From Actinokineospora auranticolor (lineage in GTDB: Bacteria > Actinomycetota > Actinomycetes > Mycobacteriales > Pseudonocardiaceae), in NCBI RefSeq assembly GCF_002934265.1, contig NZ_PTIX01000002.1, positions 434,001 through 498,000 on the forward strand: DNA of 64,000 nucleotides. The letters run 5' to 3'. This document shows positions 51,471-62,624 of the stretch, in pieces. The stretch's first letter is position 1, and each line of letters starts with the position of its first letter. A program made the position numbers and the translations under genes. The notes below the pieces were generated by a model. That model was not told the origin of the DNA and ran no database searches. It was given only the letters and a program-made list of their open reading frames with translations.

Positions 51471-53720
51471 CTAGACCGCACGCTCCACGAGGTTCGCCAG
51501 CGCAGCGGGCAGTTCGGCCGCGTGCACGACCCCGACCCACTGGGTCGACCTGGTCAGCGCCACGTACAGGTCGTTGCGGCCGCGCTCGGACCCGGCGACC
51601 ACGGCGGCGGGTTCCACGACGAGCACGGCGTCGAACTCCAACCCCTTCGACTGGGCCACGGTGAGCACCACCACCCGGCTCTCCAGCTCCGGCCGGTCCC
51701 CCAACCCCGCGTCCGGCACGCGCCCGAGCACCGCGCGACCGACCTCGTCCACCAGCGCCGACGGCGCGATCACGGCCAACGTGCCGGCTCCCTGGTCCGC
51801 GGCCAGCCCGGCCACGGTGTCGGCCAGCTCCGCCGGGTCCACCCGCAGGCGCCACGGTTCGACACCGGTCTCGCGCACCGAGCGCGGCGCCGCCAGGCCG
51901 GTCCCGAGTTCGGCCAGCACGTCCGCGGCGACCGCCATGACCTCGGCGGGCGTGCGGTAGTTGACGGTCAGCTCGGTCAGCCGCCAGCGGTCAGCCACGT
52001 ACGGCGCCAGGGTGCCCGCCCAGGTGTCGGTGCCCGCCAGGTCGCCGGTCTGCGCGACGTCGCCGACCAGGGTCATCGAGCGCGACGGGCAGCGGCGCAT
52101 CAGCACCCGCCAGGCCATCGCAGACAGCTCTTGGGCCTCGTCGACGATGACGTGGCCGAAGGTCCAGCTCCGGTCGGCGGCGGCGCGCTCGGCGGCGGTG
52201 CGGTGGTCCTCGTCGTCGTGGCGCTCGGCGAGCCTGCCCGCGTCGATGAGGTCGTAGGCGGTGAGGATGTCGGGGTCGGCGTCGTCCTCCATCTGCAGGA
52301 TGTCGAGGACGCCCTGGGCGTAGTCCTGCTCGTCGCGGCGGCGGCGGGCCTCGGCGGCGCGCTCGGCCCGGTCGTCGACGCCGAGCAGTTCGGCGGCCTC
52401 GTCGAGCAGCGGCGCGTCGGCGGCGGTCCAGCCGAGTCGGGGTGAGCGCAGCAGGAGCGCGCGGTCGGCCTCGTCGAGGTCGGGGAGGGCGGAGGCCAGG
52501 CGGTCCGCGGCGGCGTAGAGGTCGGTGAGCAGCCGCTGCGGGGTCAGCTGCGGCCACAGGGTCTCGATGGCGTCCTGCACGACCGGGTCGGCGGCCATCT
52601 CGCGGCGGATGTCGGCGAGGTCGCCCGCGTCGAGGAACTCCGCGCCCAGCCGCTCGGCCTCCTGGCGGGTGAGGGCGGCGACGATCTCCTCGGCGAAGAG
52701 CGGCCGGGCCTCGTTGTGCGGCTTGCGCGAGCGTCTGGCGCGGGTGCGGGCGGCCTTCACCGTGGGGGCGTCGAGCGTCAGCTCCTCCCGCTCGACGATG
52801 AGCGTCATCGGCTCATCGGGCAGCTCTTGGCGGTCGTGCACGGCCTTGCGCAGCGCGTCGACCATGTCGATCCGGCCCTTGATCTCGGCGGCCCGGGCGG
52901 GTTCGGGGCGGGTGCCGCGCACCCCGGGGTACAGATCGCCGACGGTCTGCAGGAGGACGCCGGTCTCGCCGAGGGACGGCAGGACCTGGCCGATGTACTT
53001 GAGGAACGTCGCGTTCGGGCCGACGATCAGCACGCCGCGCCGGGAGAGCTGCTGGCGGTAGGTGTAGAGCAGGTACGCGGCCCGGTGCAGCGCCACGGCG
53101 GTCTTGCCGGTGCCCGGCCCGCCCTGGACGACCAGGACGCCGTTGAGGCCGGAGCGGATGATCTCGTCCTGCTCGGCCTGGATGGTCTCGACGATGTCGG
53201 ACATCCGGCCGGTGCGCGCGGCGTTGAGCGCGGAGAGCAACGCGGCCTCGCCGGTGACGCCGTCGTGCGCGTCGCGGCCGCCCGCGCCGAGGTCGAGCAC
53301 CTCGTCGTCGACGGCGGTGACCTTGCGCTGCGACGTGCGGATGTGGCGGCGCCTGCGCACCCCGTCGGGGGACGCGGCGGTGGCCAGGTAGAAGGGCCGC
53401 GCGGCGGGCGCGCGCCAATCCATCAACAGCGGTTCGTAGTCGCCTTCGGTGTCGAACAGGCCGATGCGGCCGATGTAACTACGGACGCCGTCGGTGAAAT
53501 CCAGCCTGCCGAAGCACAGCCCGTTCTCCACGGCGCCGTATTGGGCGAGCAGTTCGCTGTAGTGCGCGGTGGCCGCGTCCCGGTGGGTCATCGCCGTGGG
53601 GCTGCTGCTGCTCTCGCGCAGGGTCGTGGCCAGCCTGGAGTCGGTGTCGGCCCGGAGCCCGTCGAGGTGCGCGTAGAGCATGGTGACGTATTCCTGCTCC
53701 ACGTCGAGCTCGGTTGACAC
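51471..53720 (-). CDS. helR: HelD/HelR-family RNA polymerase-recycling UvrD-like ATPase
   Basis: The 749-residue superfamily-1 protein has an N-terminal coiled arm (LDVEQEYVTMLYAHLDGLRADTDSRL), a split ATPase with Walker A VVQGGPGTGKTAVALHRAAYLLY, the HelD-specific IVGPNATFLKYIGQVLPSLGE, Walker B VIVDEAQELSAMAWRVLMRR and motif VI FDAVLVVEP. Actinobacterial HelD-type proteins pull RNA polymerase off DNA, and HelR also displaces rifampicin. Length and start match HelR, but the HelD/HelR split was judged from memory. GTG 53720 follows GGAGG with 4-nt spacing. I found no clear rifampicin-associated element upstream. Confidence 0.88.
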   Translation of the reverse strand: MSTELDVEQEYVTMLYAHLDGLRADTDSRLATTLRESSSSPTAMTHRDAATAHYSELLAQYGAVENGLCFGRLDFTDGVRSYIGRIGLFDTEGDYEPLLMDWRAPAARPFYLATAASPDGVRRRRHIRTSQRKVTAVDDEVLDLGAGGRDAHDGVTGEAALLSALNAARTGRMSDIVETIQAEQDEIIRSGLNGVLVVQGGPGTGKTAVALHRAAYLLYTYRQQLSRRGVLIVGPNATFLKYIGQVLPSLGETGVLLQTVGDLYPGVRGTRPEPARAAEIKGRIDMVDALRKAVHDRQELPDEPMTLIVEREELTLDAPTVKAARTRARRSRKPHNEARPLFAEEIVAALTRQEAERLGAEFLDAGDLADIRREMAADPVVQDAIETLWPQLTPQRLLTDLYAAADRLASALPDLDEADRALLLRSPRLGWTAADAPLLDEAAELLGVDDRAERAAEARRRRDEQDYAQGVLDILQMEDDADPDILTAYDLIDAGRLAERHDDEDHRTAAERAAADRSWTFGHVIVDEAQELSAMAWRVLMRRCPSRSMTLVGDVAQTGDLAGTDTWAGTLAPYVADRWRLTELTVNYRTPAEVMAVAADVLAELGTGLAAPRSVRETGVEPWRLRVDPAELADTVAGLAADQGAGTLAVIAPSALVDEVGRAVLGRVPDAGLGDRPELESRVVVLTVAQSKGLEFDAVLVVEPAAVVAGSERGRNDLYVALTRSTQWVGVVHAAELPAALANLVERAV

Positions 53721-53865
53721 TCGTCCTCCAATTGCCTTATAATCTCCGCATAGCCACTTTCCCACATGGGAACGGGGCTATTTTTTATGGCGATTCCTCA
53801 ATCTAGCGCACCCGGCCGGGCGCGCGGCAAGACTTCCCGCCGGGTGAATCAGCGAAACGTGAAAA

Positions 53866-53902
53866 GGCAGGGCCCGGTCCGCGTCGCGGACCGGGCCCTG
53901 CC
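53866..53902 (-). terminator. Intrinsic terminator of groEL
   Basis: A perfect palindrome with 18-base arms (GGCAGGGCCCGGTCCGCG and complement) lies 27 nt downstream of the groEL stop on the minus strand. Confidence 0.9.
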
Positions 53903-53928
53903 GGTGGAGCTGTGGTGGCGGGACTCGC

Positions 53929-55578
<1,650 letters not shown>

Positions 55579-55656
55579 TCACGTAGCGCGGCCAGGCTCG
55601 GTGCCCGCGACGGACGACCTGGCGGACTGCGCCGCCGGCCTCACCGTCCCGACCTT

Positions 55657-55683
55657 CTGGCACTCGGGGACCCCGAGTGCCAG
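55657..55683. promoter_or_regulatory. CIRCE element 1 (HrcA operator)
   Basis: CTGGCACTC, a 9-bp spacer and GAGTGCCAG form a perfect inverted repeat matching the CIRCE consensus TTAGCACTC-N9-GAGTGCTAA at most positions. Confidence 0.9.
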
Positions 55684-55691
55684 TTCCGGTT

Positions 55692-55718
55692 TTAGCACTC
55701 TCACCCCCGGAGTGCAAG
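55692..55718. promoter_or_regulatory. CIRCE element 2 (HrcA operator)
   Basis: TTAGCACTC, a 9-bp spacer and GAGTGCAAG match CIRCE. It lies 8 bp from the first element and 9 bp beyond the 3' end of the kinase gene. Confidence 0.85.
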
Positions 55719-55727
55719 GAACCTGCC

Positions 55728-56996
55728 TCAGGGGGGTGGCACGATCGTGATCGGCGGGAGGGTCCGGCGGGTGGTCGGCCGGGACGGGGTCGTGCTGGTC
55801 GGACGGCTCGGCCGGGTGGTCGGGCGGTCCGAGGTCCCCTCTGGACCGACCTTGATCGGCGGCGTCGGTGTGGTGCTGGTCTCGGGCGAATCGCCACCCG
55901 AACCACCCCCACCCGCGAACAGGATCACAGCGGTCACGACGGCCGCGACCGCGACGGCCCCGGCGATCACAGGGGCCAACCACCTCTTCTTGCCCTTCTT
56001 GCGCGTGATGACCGCGTCGAAGGGGTCGTAGGTGTTCGTGCCGACCGGTGTGGGCGGTCGCAGCCGCATGGGCTCCGGTTGGATCGGCTGCGGCCCCGAC
56101 GGCGGGAAGTGCGGTCGTTCGACAAGAGTCGCGTTCGGGTTCCGCTGCTGCTGCGGTCGCTGCTGTGCCCCCGCGAGCGCTCGACGAGCGGCTGCCACCA
56201 GTTCGCGACAGCTGCTGTAGCGCTGCGCTTGGCTCTTGGCCATGCCGCGACGCACTACGTCGTTGATCGCGGGCGGTAGCGCCACGAAGTCGGTGAGGGT
56301 GGGTGGCTCCCGGTTGAGGTGTCCCTGGATGACCTCCGCGACCTGTCCTTGGAAGGGAGGTCGACCGGCCAGGCAGGCGAAAAGGACGCAGGCGAGCGAA
56401 TAGGCGTCGGTACGGCCGTCCACGGGCTCACCGCGCAGGTGCTCCGGTGCGGCGTAGGTGGGGGAACCGAGGAAGTCCCCGCCACGGGTGCGGTGACCGG
56501 TCGCGCCGCGCCGGGTCAGGCCGAAGTCGGCGACGTAGATGTGCTCGGTGGCCGACTCGCGGGTCGTGACCAGGACGTTGGCCGGCTTGACGTCGAGGTG
56601 GACCAGACCGCGCTCGTGCAGGTTGTCGAGCGCCTCGGCGACCTGGCCGAGCAGGTTCAGCGCGCGCTGCGGGGCTAACGGGCCGTCCTTGATCAGGCTG
56701 GCCATGTCCGAGCCGTCGACCAGCCGCATCGCGATGTAGAGCAGCCCGTCGGTCTCGCCGAAGTCGTAGAGCGGCACGACGTTGGCGTGGTCGATCGCGG
56801 AGGTGTTGCGGGCCTCGTCGACGAACCGCTCGCGGAACTCGGGGTCCTCGGTGAGGTGCTCGGCGATGACCTTGAGGGCCACCTTGCGGCCGAGTCTGAT
56901 GTCGGTGGCCCGGTACATGACGCTCATCCCGCCCTTACCGAGCACACCGTCGATGCGGTAATGCCCTAGGCGACGCCCGGTGAGGTCCTCCGACAC
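55728..56996 (-). CDS. Membrane Ser/Thr protein kinase, non-RD variant
   Basis: In this 422-residue Hanks-type kinase, the catalytic domain (~1-270) has [13 protein letters not shown] with the ATP Lys, [11 protein letters not shown] as catalytic loop, ADFGLTRRG and the APE of YAAPEHL. The usual HRD is HLD here, so it is a non-RD kinase, which suggests it is not controlled by activation-loop phosphorylation in the usual way. A Gln/Pro-rich linker, one membrane helix ([22 protein letters not shown]) and a short Thr/Pro/Arg-rich extracellular tail follow, without PASTA domains. GTG 56996 has a TAGGCT box 7 nt upstream. Confidence 0.9.
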   Translation of the reverse strand: MSEDLTGRRLGHYRIDGVLGKGGMSVMYRATDIRLGRKVALKVIAEHLTEDPEFRERFVDEARNTSAIDHANVVPLYDFGETDGLLYIAMRLVDGSDMASLIKDGPLAPQRALNLLGQVAEALDNLHERGLVHLDVKPANVLVTTRESATEHIYVADFGLTRRGATGHRTRGGDFLGSPTYAAPEHLRGEPVDGRTDAYSLACVLFACLAGRPPFQGQVAEVIQGHLNREPPTLTDFVALPPAINDVVRRGMAKSQAQRYSSCRELVAAARRALAGAQQRPQQQRNPNATLVERPHFPPSGPQPIQPEPMRLRPPTPVGTNTYDPFDAVITRKKGKKRWLAPVIAGAVAVAAVVTAVILFAGGGGSGGDSPETSTTPTPPIKVGPEGTSDRPTTRPSRPTSTTPSRPTTRRTLPPITIVPPP

Positions 56997-57003
56997 GCCC
57001 GCG

Positions 57004-57009
57004 AGCCTA
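57004..57009 (-). promoter_or_regulatory. -10 box (TAGGCT) of a leaderless promoter for the kinase gene
   Basis: The minus-strand TAGGCT ends 7 nt before the GTG at 56996. Confidence 0.55.
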
Positions 57010-57076
57010 ACGTCCGCTCCCCGGCGTCCGCGTCCGGTTCCGGCATACCCGCCGGTCGGACGGGCAAGATGGCCCC

Positions 57077-58291
57077 GTGACCGTAGCGAGGCGCGGGCTG
57101 ACCCCGCGCGAGTACCGGCAGGAGATCGTCGACCTGGTGCCGCGGCTGCCCGTGGCGCCGCGACCGCTGGGGAGGTGCGTCGGCCTGGTGCTCGCCGAGG
57201 ACGTGGTGTCGGGCGTGTCGCTGCCGCCGTTCGACAACTCCGCCATGGACGGGTACGCGGTTCGCGCGTCCGATGTGGCCGGTGCGAGCGCGGACCAACC
57301 GGTCCGGCTCCCGGTCGCCGACGACATCCCGGCGGGGCGGGTCGATGTGCGGCCGTTGGCGCCGGGAACCACGCAGCGGATCATGACCGGTGCGCCGATG
57401 CCCGCCGGTGCGGACGCCGTAGTGCAGGTGGAGCACACAGACGGCGGTACGGACGTCGTACGTATCGATGTGTCGGTAACCGAACGGACCCATGTGCGGT
57501 TCAGCGGTGAAGACGTCGCGGTAGGCACTGTCGTGCTGCGGGCGGGCACTGTTCTGCACGCACCCCAACTGGGCCTCGCAGCGGCGATCGGGGTGGGCGA
57601 ACTGCCCGTGCGTCGTCCGCCGAGGGTTCTCGTCTTGTCGACGGGCTCGGAGTTGGTCGCCCCTGGGGAGCCGTTGCCGCCGGGGCACATCTACGAGTCC
57701 AACAGCGTCTTCTTGGCCGCGGCCGTGCAAGAGATCGGCGGTGAGGCCACCGTGCTGCGGTTCGTCCCGGACGACGTGGACGCCTTCCGGTCGACGATCG
57801 CCGCTCACGCCGCCGAGGCGGACCTGCTCATCACGTCCGGCGGGGTGAGCGCGGGCGCCTACGAGGTCGTCAAGGACGCCTTGGACGGTCATGGCGTGGA
57901 GTTCGTCCGGGTCGCGGTACAGCCGGGCGGGCCGCAGGGGCGTGGGGTGTTCGAGGGGCTTCCGGTCGTCACGTTGCCGGGCAATCCGGTAAGCGCCGCC
58001 CTGTCGTTCGAGTTGTTCGTGCGCCCGGCGCTGTTGACCGCGCTCGGGCACACCGGGGTCGACCGAGCGCGTACCCGCGCCAAGACAACCGTCGCGATGT
58101 CCTCGCCCTCGGGGCGCGTGCAGTACCGACGAGGCTGCCACGACGCGGGTCAGGTGGAGGTCGTCCCGGTGGGTGGGCCGGGATCCCACCTGCTGGCCTC
58201 CTTCGCGGCTTCCAACTGCCTCATCGAGATACCGGCGGGCGTGGACCGCGTCGAGGTCGGCGACGAGGTTGACCTGGTACTTCTTGATTGA
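57077..58291 (+). CDS. moeA: Molybdopterin molybdenumtransferase MoeA
   Basis: The 404-residue protein inserts Mo into adenylated molybdopterin, the final step after Mog. It has PPFDNSAMDGYAVRASD, RIMTGAPMPAGADAVVQVEHTD, LVLSTGSELVAPGEPLPPGHIYESNS, ITSGGVSAGAYEVVKD and LPGNPVSAALSFELFVRP, the standard order of MoeA motifs, and is full length. It is separated from the moa cluster by 45 kb, in the order groEL, kinase, moeA, psd, pssA. Confidence 0.95.
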   Translation: MTVARRGLTPREYRQEIVDLVPRLPVAPRPLGRCVGLVLAEDVVSGVSLPPFDNSAMDGYAVRASDVAGASADQPVRLPVADDIPAGRVDVRPLAPGTTQRIMTGAPMPAGADAVVQVEHTDGGTDVVRIDVSVTERTHVRFSGEDVAVGTVVLRAGTVLHAPQLGLAAAIGVGELPVRRPPRVLVLSTGSELVAPGEPLPPGHIYESNSVFLAAAVQEIGGEATVLRFVPDDVDAFRSTIAAHAAEADLLITSGGVSAGAYEVVKDALDGHGVEFVRVAVQPGGPQGRGVFEGLPVVTLPGNPVSAALSFELFVRPALLTALGHTGVDRARTRAKTTVAMSSPSGRVQYRRGCHDAGQVEVVPVGGPGSHLLASFAASNCLIEIPAGVDRVEVGDEVDLVLLD

Positions 58292-58397
58292 AAGTCGGCA
58301 ACAGGTTTGTGGTTCGGATGGTCATTTCCCCACGGAGACCGTTGATCCCCAAGTCCTGCCCGGTTAGACTGGGTGCGCTCCGTACGGGGCGCTCGAT

Positions 58398-58463
58398 CTT
58401 GAGGCACCCGATCTCGCGTGTCCGCCGTCGGGGGGCGCGCACGCGGATATCGGGTGCCTCAAG
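58398..58463 (+). terminator. Large hairpin between moeA and psd (probable moeA terminator)
   Basis: CTTGAGGCACCCGAT and its exact complement enclose a second stem CGCGTG/CACGCG, giving a 66-bp structure 106 nt after the moeA stop. A TAGCGT box (58510-58515) lies between it and psd, so psd may have its own promoter. Confidence 0.65.
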
Positions 58464-58555
58464 CTTTCCCAGGCGGTGGCTACCTTCCTGGGCAGGTGCC
58501 CGGTTGGCGTAGCGTGTGCGGAAATCCGGCCGACTCGCGAGGAACCAGCGACCAG

Positions 58556-59269
58556 ATGACCGCTCAGCAGCCCCAGAAGGCAGGCGCGCTCCAGCACGCC
58601 GTCGAGTTGACCAAGAGCATCATCCCGCCGGTGCACCCCGGTGGCAGGCCCTTCATCCTGGGCGCGATCGCGGCGACGCTGGCGGTGCGCCGGGCGTCGC
58701 GGCGGGCGGGTGTGCTCAGCGCGGTGTTCACGGCCTGGCTGGCGTGGTTCTTCCGCGAGCCCAAGCGCGTCACGCCGCGTCGTCCGGGGATCGCGGTGGC
58801 GCCCGCCGACGGCACGGTGTCGCACGTCGTCGAGGCGGTGCCGCCCGCCGAGCTGGAGCTGGGCTCGGCGCCGATGCTGCGGGTCAGCGTGTTCCTGTCG
58901 GTGTTCGACGTGCACGTCCAGCGCGTGCCCGCCTCCGGCGAAGTGGTGCGCGCGGTGCACAAGTCCGGCCAGTTCCTCTCCGCCGACCTCGACGAGGCCA
59001 GCGAGGTCAACGAGCGCAACAGCCTGCACCTGCGCACCGAGGACGGCCAGGACCTGGCCGTCGTGCAGATCGCGGGGCTGGTGGCGCGGCGGATCATCTG
59101 TCAGGTCTCCGACGGTGACAAGGTGCTCGCGGGCGCCACGTACGGCCTGATCCGCTTCGGGTCGCGTGTGGACCTCTACGTGCCCGTGGGCAGCCGTGTG
59201 CTCGTAGAGCCCGGACAGCGCACTATCGGTGGGGAGACCATCTTGGCCGAGTTGCCGTCGGGGGCCTGA
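58556..59269 (+). CDS. psd: Phosphatidylserine decarboxylase (short type)
   Basis: The 237-residue proenzyme makes phosphatidylethanolamine from phosphatidylserine. It has one or two N-terminal hydrophobic segments, VAPADGTVSHV, RVSVFLSVFDVHVQRVPASG and the self-cleavage site RFGSRVDLYVP. Ser of that site becomes the pyruvoyl group. It is of the short (~210-240 residue) class. It is followed 2 bp later by pssA, which supplies its substrate. Confidence 0.94.
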   Translation: MTAQQPQKAGALQHAVELTKSIIPPVHPGGRPFILGAIAATLAVRRASRRAGVLSAVFTAWLAWFFREPKRVTPRRPGIAVAPADGTVSHVVEAVPPAELELGSAPMLRVSVFLSVFDVHVQRVPASGEVVRAVHKSGQFLSADLDEASEVNERNSLHLRTEDGQDLAVVQIAGLVARRIICQVSDGDKVLAGATYGLIRFGSRVDLYVPVGSRVLVEPGQRTIGGETILAELPSGA

Positions 59270-59271
59270 CC

Positions 59272-60258
59272 ATGGCCCCGACAGCGCCCGGCGTCCGGCT
59301 GCTGCCGAACGCGCTGACCGTGCTCGCCATGTGCGCCGGTCTGTCGGCGGTGCAGTTCACGCTCAACCGCCAGTACAGCGCCGCCATCGCGGCCATCGCC
59401 ATCGCCGCGGTGCTCGACAGCCTCGACGGCCGCATCGCCCGGCTGCTCGACGCGACCAGCAAGATGGGCGCAGAGCTGGACTCGCTGGCCGACGCGATCT
59501 CGTTCGGCGTCGCGCCCGCGCTGATGATCTACATCTGGCGGTTCGGCGGCGACCGGGTCGGCTGGGTCGTGGCGTTGGTATTCGCCGTCTGCATGATCCT
59601 GCGCTTGGCGCGGTTCAACACGCTGCTGGACGACTCCGAGCAGCCGCTGTACGCCAAGGAGTTCTTCGTCGGCGTCCCCGCGCCCGCGGGCGGGCTGCTG
59701 GCGCTGGTGCCGCTGATCCTGACCAACGAGTTCGGCGACCACGGGCACTGGTGGCAGTCGAAGGCCGCGGTGATGGTGTGGACGGTCGCCATCGCGGCCC
59801 TGCTGATCAGCCGCATCCCGACGCTGTCGGTGAAGACCATCAAGGTCTCCCCGCGCGCGGTGGCGCCGCTGCTGGTCGGCGTGGGCCTGCTGGCCGCCGC
59901 GGTGATCACCTACCCGCAGATCTCCCTGTGCCTGATCCTGGCGCTGTACCTGCTGCACATCCCCTACGCGGTGCGCCGCAAGCAGTGGCTCGCCAAGCAC
60001 CCCGAGGCCTGGGCCGTGCCGCCGAGCGAGCGCCGCGCGATCCGCCGGGCGCACGGCTCCAGCCGCCGCCTCGGCCTGCGCCCGCCGCTGCGCCGGGTCG
60101 CGGGCGCCGCCCGCCGGGCCGTCATGCGGCCGATCCGCAACGGCGACCAGCACCAGATCGCGCTGCCCAAGGACCCGCGCCCGGTCCCGCGCACCCGCGG
60201 CTGGCGCCGCACCGGCCTGCGCAAACACCAGCGCCCCGGCGAGTCCAAGACCCGCTGA
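59272..60258 (+). CDS. pssA: CDP-diacylglycerol-serine O-phosphatidyltransferase
   Basis: The 328-residue membrane enzyme has the CDP-alcohol phosphatidyltransferase signature DSLDGRIARLLDATSKMGAELDSLAD (D-G-x2-A-R-x8-G-x3-D-x3-D) and about six to eight hydrophobic helices up to residue ~240. The last ~85 residues are a strongly basic Arg/Pro-rich cytoplasmic extension longer than in most PssA proteins. It uses CDP-DAG and serine; the product goes to Psd, encoded 2 bp upstream. Confidence 0.94.
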   Translation: MAPTAPGVRLLPNALTVLAMCAGLSAVQFTLNRQYSAAIAAIAIAAVLDSLDGRIARLLDATSKMGAELDSLADAISFGVAPALMIYIWRFGGDRVGWVVALVFAVCMILRLARFNTLLDDSEQPLYAKEFFVGVPAPAGGLLALVPLILTNEFGDHGHWWQSKAAVMVWTVAIAALLISRIPTLSVKTIKVSPRAVAPLLVGVGLLAAAVITYPQISLCLILALYLLHIPYAVRRKQWLAKHPEAWAVPPSERRAIRRAHGSSRRLGLRPPLRRVAGAARRAVMRPIRNGDQHQIALPKDPRPVPRTRGWRRTGLRKHQRPGESKTR

Positions 60259-60325
60259 CGCAATCACTCGCAGGAGTGACATCGGGGCCTGTGGACAACT
60301 TTCTCTGCGATCGGCGCGAACCCTC

Positions 60326-60331
60326 TAGTCT
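60326..60331 (+). promoter_or_regulatory. -10 box (TAGTCT) of a leaderless promoter for the AAA ATPase
   Basis: TAGTCT ends 7 nt before the GTG at 60339. A solitary TGTGGACAA DnaA-box-like 9-mer lies just upstream (60290-60298). Confidence 0.55.
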
Positions 60332-60338
60332 CGACGTC

Positions 60339-62624
60339 GTGGGATCACCGTTCTCTGCTCAGATCACGCTGACGGCGCGCCTTTCGCCGTCGGCCCTCGA
60401 CACCCGCCGCGGTGTCGTCCGCCTGCACCCCGAGGTGTTCGGCGCGCTCGGGTTGCGCCAGTGGGACGCCGTGCGGCTCACCGGCGCCCGGATCAGCGCC
60501 GCCCTGGCCGCCGAGGGCGACCACGCGGGCGCCACGGGTGTCGTGCTGCTCGACGACGTCACCATGTCCAACCTCGGGGTCACCGAGGGCGCGGAGGTGG
60601 TGGTGTCCCCTGTGGAGGTCACCGCCGCGCGGTCGGTCACGGTCGCAGGGTCGCGCCTGGCGTCGGTGTCGCTCACACCGGAGACGGTCCGCCTGGCGCT
60701 GCTGGGCAAGGTGTTGACGATCGGCGACGCGGTGTCGCTGCTGCCGCAGGACCTCGCGCCGCCGCCGGGCGCGGACGTGCCGGGGGTGCGGGGTCAGCTC
60801 TCGCGCGCCATCGGGATGACGTGGACGACCGAGCTGCTCACCATCACCGCGGTCGAGCCGTCGGGCGCGGTCACGGTCCACCCGTCCACTGTGGTCGGTT
60901 GGCGCGACGGGGTGCGCACGGGCGAGCGCGGGCAGGCCCCCGCGGTCGGTCAGGCCGGGGCGGGTCAGGTGACGGCGGCCGTGGTCGAGTCGGCCGAGCC
61001 GGTCGACCTGGCGGACGAGGTGGTCGAGGCGCCGGAGCCGGTGCCGGTGCCGCTGGCCGACCTGGTGGGCTCGACGGACGCGGCGCGCAAGCTGGGCGAG
61101 TGGTTCGAGCTGGCGTTCACCCGGCCGGAGCTGCTGGCGAAGCTGGGCGCGGCGCCCCGGCTCGGCGTGCTGATCACCGGGCCGGAGGGCGTGGGCAAGG
61201 CGACGGTGGTGCGGTCGGTGGCGCACTCGATCGACGCCGAGGTGGTCGAGCTGGTCGGGCCGACGGTGGCGGTGCTGGAGGCGAACGCGGCGGCGAGCCG
61301 GGTCAACGCGGCGATCCGCGCGGTCCGCGAGCACTCGGCGGCCGGGCGCGCGGCCATCCTGATGATCAACGACGTCGACGCGCTGCTACCCGCCACTTCC
61401 CCACCGCCCCTGGCCACGGTCGTGCTGGAGGCACTGCGCTCGGCAATCGGCACCCCCCGCGTCGCGCTGGTGGCCACCACGGCCCACCCCGAGGCGGTCG
61501 ACCCCCGACTGCGCGGCGTCGAACTGGTGGACCGCGAACTACGCCTCCCCCTGCCGGACGGCAAGAACCGCACCGAGCTACTACGCGTCCTATTCCGCGA
61601 TCTCCCCGTCGAGTCCGGTGTGGACTTCCCGGCGCTGGCCGAGCGCACCCCGGGCTTCGTCGCGGCGGACCTCATCGCCCTGCGCCGTGAAGCCGCTATC
61701 CGCGCCGCGCTGCGCCACAGTGGCGACGGCGACCCCCGCATCGCCACCGAAGACGTCTTCGGCGCCCTGGAAACCGTCCGCCCCACCTCGGTCAGCACCT
61801 CGGACACCGTGCGCGCGGGCGACATCCAGCTCGACGACGTCGGCGACATGGTCGAGACCAAGCAGGCGCTGACCGAGTCGGTCCTCTGGCCGCTGCGCTA
61901 CCCGGATTCCTTCGCCCGCCTGGGCGTGGCCCCACCGCGCGGCGTGCTCCTCTACGGCCCACCCGGCGGCGGCAAGACCTTCCTCGTCCGCGCGCTCGCG
62001 GGCACCGGCCAACTCAACGTCATCGCGGTCAAGGGCGCCGAACTCATGGACAAATGGGTGGGCGAGTCCGAACGAGCCGTCCGCGAACTGTTCCGCCGCG
62101 CCAGCGAAGCCGCCCCCGCCCTCATCTTCCTGGACGAGGTCGACGCCCTCGCCCCCCGCCGCGGCCAGTCCTCCGACTCGGGCGTCGCCGACCGCGTCGT
62201 GGCCGCCCTGCTCACCGAACTCGACGGCGTCGAACCCCTCCGCGACGTGGTCGTGGTCGGCGCGACCAACCGCCCCGAACTGGTCGACCCGGCCCTGCTC
62301 CGCCCCGGCCGCCTGGAACGCCTCATCTACGTCCCCCCACCCGACGCCGAGGCCCGGTCCGCAATCCTCCGCGCCACCAGCCGCAACACCCCCCTCGCCG
62401 ACGACGTCGACCTGGACACCTACGCCCAATCCCTCGACGGCTACTCCGCCGCAGACTGCTCCGCCCTAATCCGCGAAGCCGCCCTCACCGCCATGCGGGA
62501 ATCCCTCGACGCCACCGTGGTCACCACCGCCCACCTCACCAAGGCCAGGACCAACGTCCGCCCCTCCCTCGACCCCGCCCAACTCGCCTCCCTCGAGGCC
62601 TACGCCAACTCGCGCACCCCTTAG
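60339..62624 (+). CDS. CDC48/VAT-like tandem AAA ATPase
   Basis: The 761-residue protein has an N-terminal double-psi-barrel domain (RGVVRLHPEVFGALGLRQWDAVRLTG), a first AAA domain and a second AAA domain. D1 has Walker A GPEGVGKAT (~281-289) and Walker B-like LMINDVDALL, departing from consensus. D2 is canonical: GPPGGGKT (540-547), IFLDEVDALAPRRG, the Arg-finger region ATNRPELVDPALLRPGRLE and a C-terminal lid. It resembles Rv0435c and archaeal VAT, protein unfoldases. The GTG at 60339 is chosen over the much longer open frame because of the promoter box and domain start. Confidence 0.92.
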   Translation: MGSPFSAQITLTARLSPSALDTRRGVVRLHPEVFGALGLRQWDAVRLTGARISAALAAEGDHAGATGVVLLDDVTMSNLGVTEGAEVVVSPVEVTAARSVTVAGSRLASVSLTPETVRLALLGKVLTIGDAVSLLPQDLAPPPGADVPGVRGQLSRAIGMTWTTELLTITAVEPSGAVTVHPSTVVGWRDGVRTGERGQAPAVGQAGAGQVTAAVVESAEPVDLADEVVEAPEPVPVPLADLVGSTDAARKLGEWFELAFTRPELLAKLGAAPRLGVLITGPEGVGKATVVRSVAHSIDAEVVELVGPTVAVLEANAAASRVNAAIRAVREHSAAGRAAILMINDVDALLPATSPPPLATVVLEALRSAIGTPRVALVATTAHPEAVDPRLRGVELVDRELRLPLPDGKNRTELLRVLFRDLPVESGVDFPALAERTPGFVAADLIALRREAAIRAALRHSGDGDPRIATEDVFGALETVRPTSVSTSDTVRAGDIQLDDVGDMVETKQALTESVLWPLRYPDSFARLGVAPPRGVLLYGPPGGGKTFLVRALAGTGQLNVIAVKGAELMDKWVGESERAVRELFRRASEAAPALIFLDEVDALAPRRGQSSDSGVADRVVAALLTELDGVEPLRDVVVVGATNRPELVDPALLRPGRLERLIYVPPPDAEARSAILRATSRNTPLADDVDLDTYAQSLDGYSAADCSALIREAALTAMRESLDATVVTTAHLTKARTNVRPSLDPAQLASLEAYANSRTP

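Noticed and set aside
53721-53865. Rifampicin-associated element upstream of helR
   Set aside because: Only a short TTCCCA-CA-TGGGAA palindrome is present, which does not match the long GC-rich element I recall.
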